In this document: in pieces, positions 63,561 through 64,000 of the stretch | How positions within the stretch are numbered: position 1 is the first letter of the stretch | How the letters are laid out: each line of letters opens with the position of its first letter | Program-made: the position numbers and the translations under genes | Notes under the pieces: model-generated | Seen by the model: only the letters and a program-made list of their open reading frames with translations | Told to the model about the DNA's origin: nothing | Databases searched by the model: none | Assembly: GCA_009741485.1 (NCBI GenBank) | Contig: CM019215.1 | Span: forward strand, 82,951,564-83,015,563 | Source: Malurus cyaneus samueli | Taxonomy: Eukaryota; Chordata; Aves; Passeriformes; Maluridae | DNA: 64,000 nt | Direction: 5' to 3'

Positions 63561-64000
63561 GTGAGTGACTCAGTGACTGGCTGCGGGCTGATGGAGTCGT
63601 TTGGATGCTGCAGCCCCAGCCCGCTTCCTCTGCTTCTGTCTTTCTCTGTGTATATTTTCCACTCCAGTCCTAGATAACAAATCAAAACTCTGGAGAGGAA
63701 TGTGCAACATGGCCTGTAATCATGCCAGGTTATTGTACTATTTATCATCTAATGTCCACTGGTGGATTCCCTCCTCTCCTCGGGGTATAGCTGCTTTGCA
63801 TGTTTCCCGCCAACTCAGATAAGCGGCGACCTGTGTGAGCCAAAACTGTAAGGAATTAGGGAATAATTTATGGAGCAATGTACCACATAAAGGAATAAGC
63901 ATCTCTTGTTTGTTCTCTTTCCCCACCTCTCTCTCCACAGGAAAGGCCCTTTTATTTTGGCAGTAATATTTCAGCAATGAAAACCTTGCATTTTGCTTTC
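63561..64000 (+). other. GMDS: Start of GMDS intron 2 (truncated by window)
   Basis: The intron starts GTGAGTGACTCAGTGACTGG. No further GMDS exon is seen before the right edge. A perfect AP-1 word (TGACTCA) lies at 63566-63572, overlapping the region contacted by U1 and neighbouring intronic sequence. Frames in this stretch have no family motif. Confidence 0.85.
63566..63572 (+). promoter_or_regulatory. AP-1 consensus word beside exon 2 donor
   Basis: TGACTCA matches the AP-1 consensus exactly and begins six bases into intron 2. A seven-base match of this kind is expected by chance several times in a window of this size. Confidence 0.25.

Noticed and set aside
1..64000. CRISPR arrays, operons, prophage or bacterial gene clusters
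   Set aside because: Spliced gene structure, CpG island, CR1 remnant and long AT-rich intron show vertebrate DNA; no regularly spaced direct repeats or densely packed genes exist.

Overview
The window is vertebrate nuclear DNA and holds the 5' end of one gene, GMDS (GDP-mannose 4,6-dehydratase), on the plus strand. It contains the CpG-island promoter, coding exon 1 (3830-3943), an intron of 59,572 bases (3944-63515), coding exon 2 (63516-63560) and the first 440 bases of intron 2. The gene continues beyond the right edge. Joined, the two exons encode 53 residues that build the N-terminal Rossmann strand and NADP-binding glycine motif of the enzyme, which makes GDP-4-keto-6-deoxymannose on the way to GDP-L-fucose. 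No other protein-coding or RNA gene could be supported.

The organism is probably a bird, possibly another sauropsid. The support is a decayed 3' end of a CR1 LINE at 9461-9640, very sparse interspersed repeats across a long AT-rich intron, absence of recognisable Alu, B1 or L1 sequence, and one LTR-like element. The species cannot be told from this window.

Layout: 1-3200 is upstream flank with no recognisable gene and one 27-base A tract. About 3235-4215 is a CpG island with two CCAAT boxes in opposite orientations, a 53-base pure pyrimidine run, a G-quadruplex-capable GC-box cluster, a CTCF-like word, a 36-base upstream ORF and the exon 1 coding sequence. From 4215 to 63480 is intron 1, AT-rich and without supportable exons. 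It carries homopolymer tracts, a (GT)17 microsatellite, a roughly 59-base tandem duplication, the CR1 remnant, an LTR-like element with a full CRE and TATA box on the minus strand (about 24223-24960), an isolated CpG-dense island (38028-38311), a small GC-rich patch with an E-box (39715-39790), and several perfect inverted repeats. At 63484-63515 a textbook branch point, pyrimidine tract and AG precede exon 2.

The best candidates for something undescribed are the intronic CpG island with four AGCGCT palindromes and a CTCF-like core, the LTR promoter architecture, the upstream ORF whose stop codon overlaps a second splice-donor-like site, and the reading frame that stays open for more than 600 bases upstream of the GMDS start. 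All are inferences from reading the sequence; no alignment or expression data were available.
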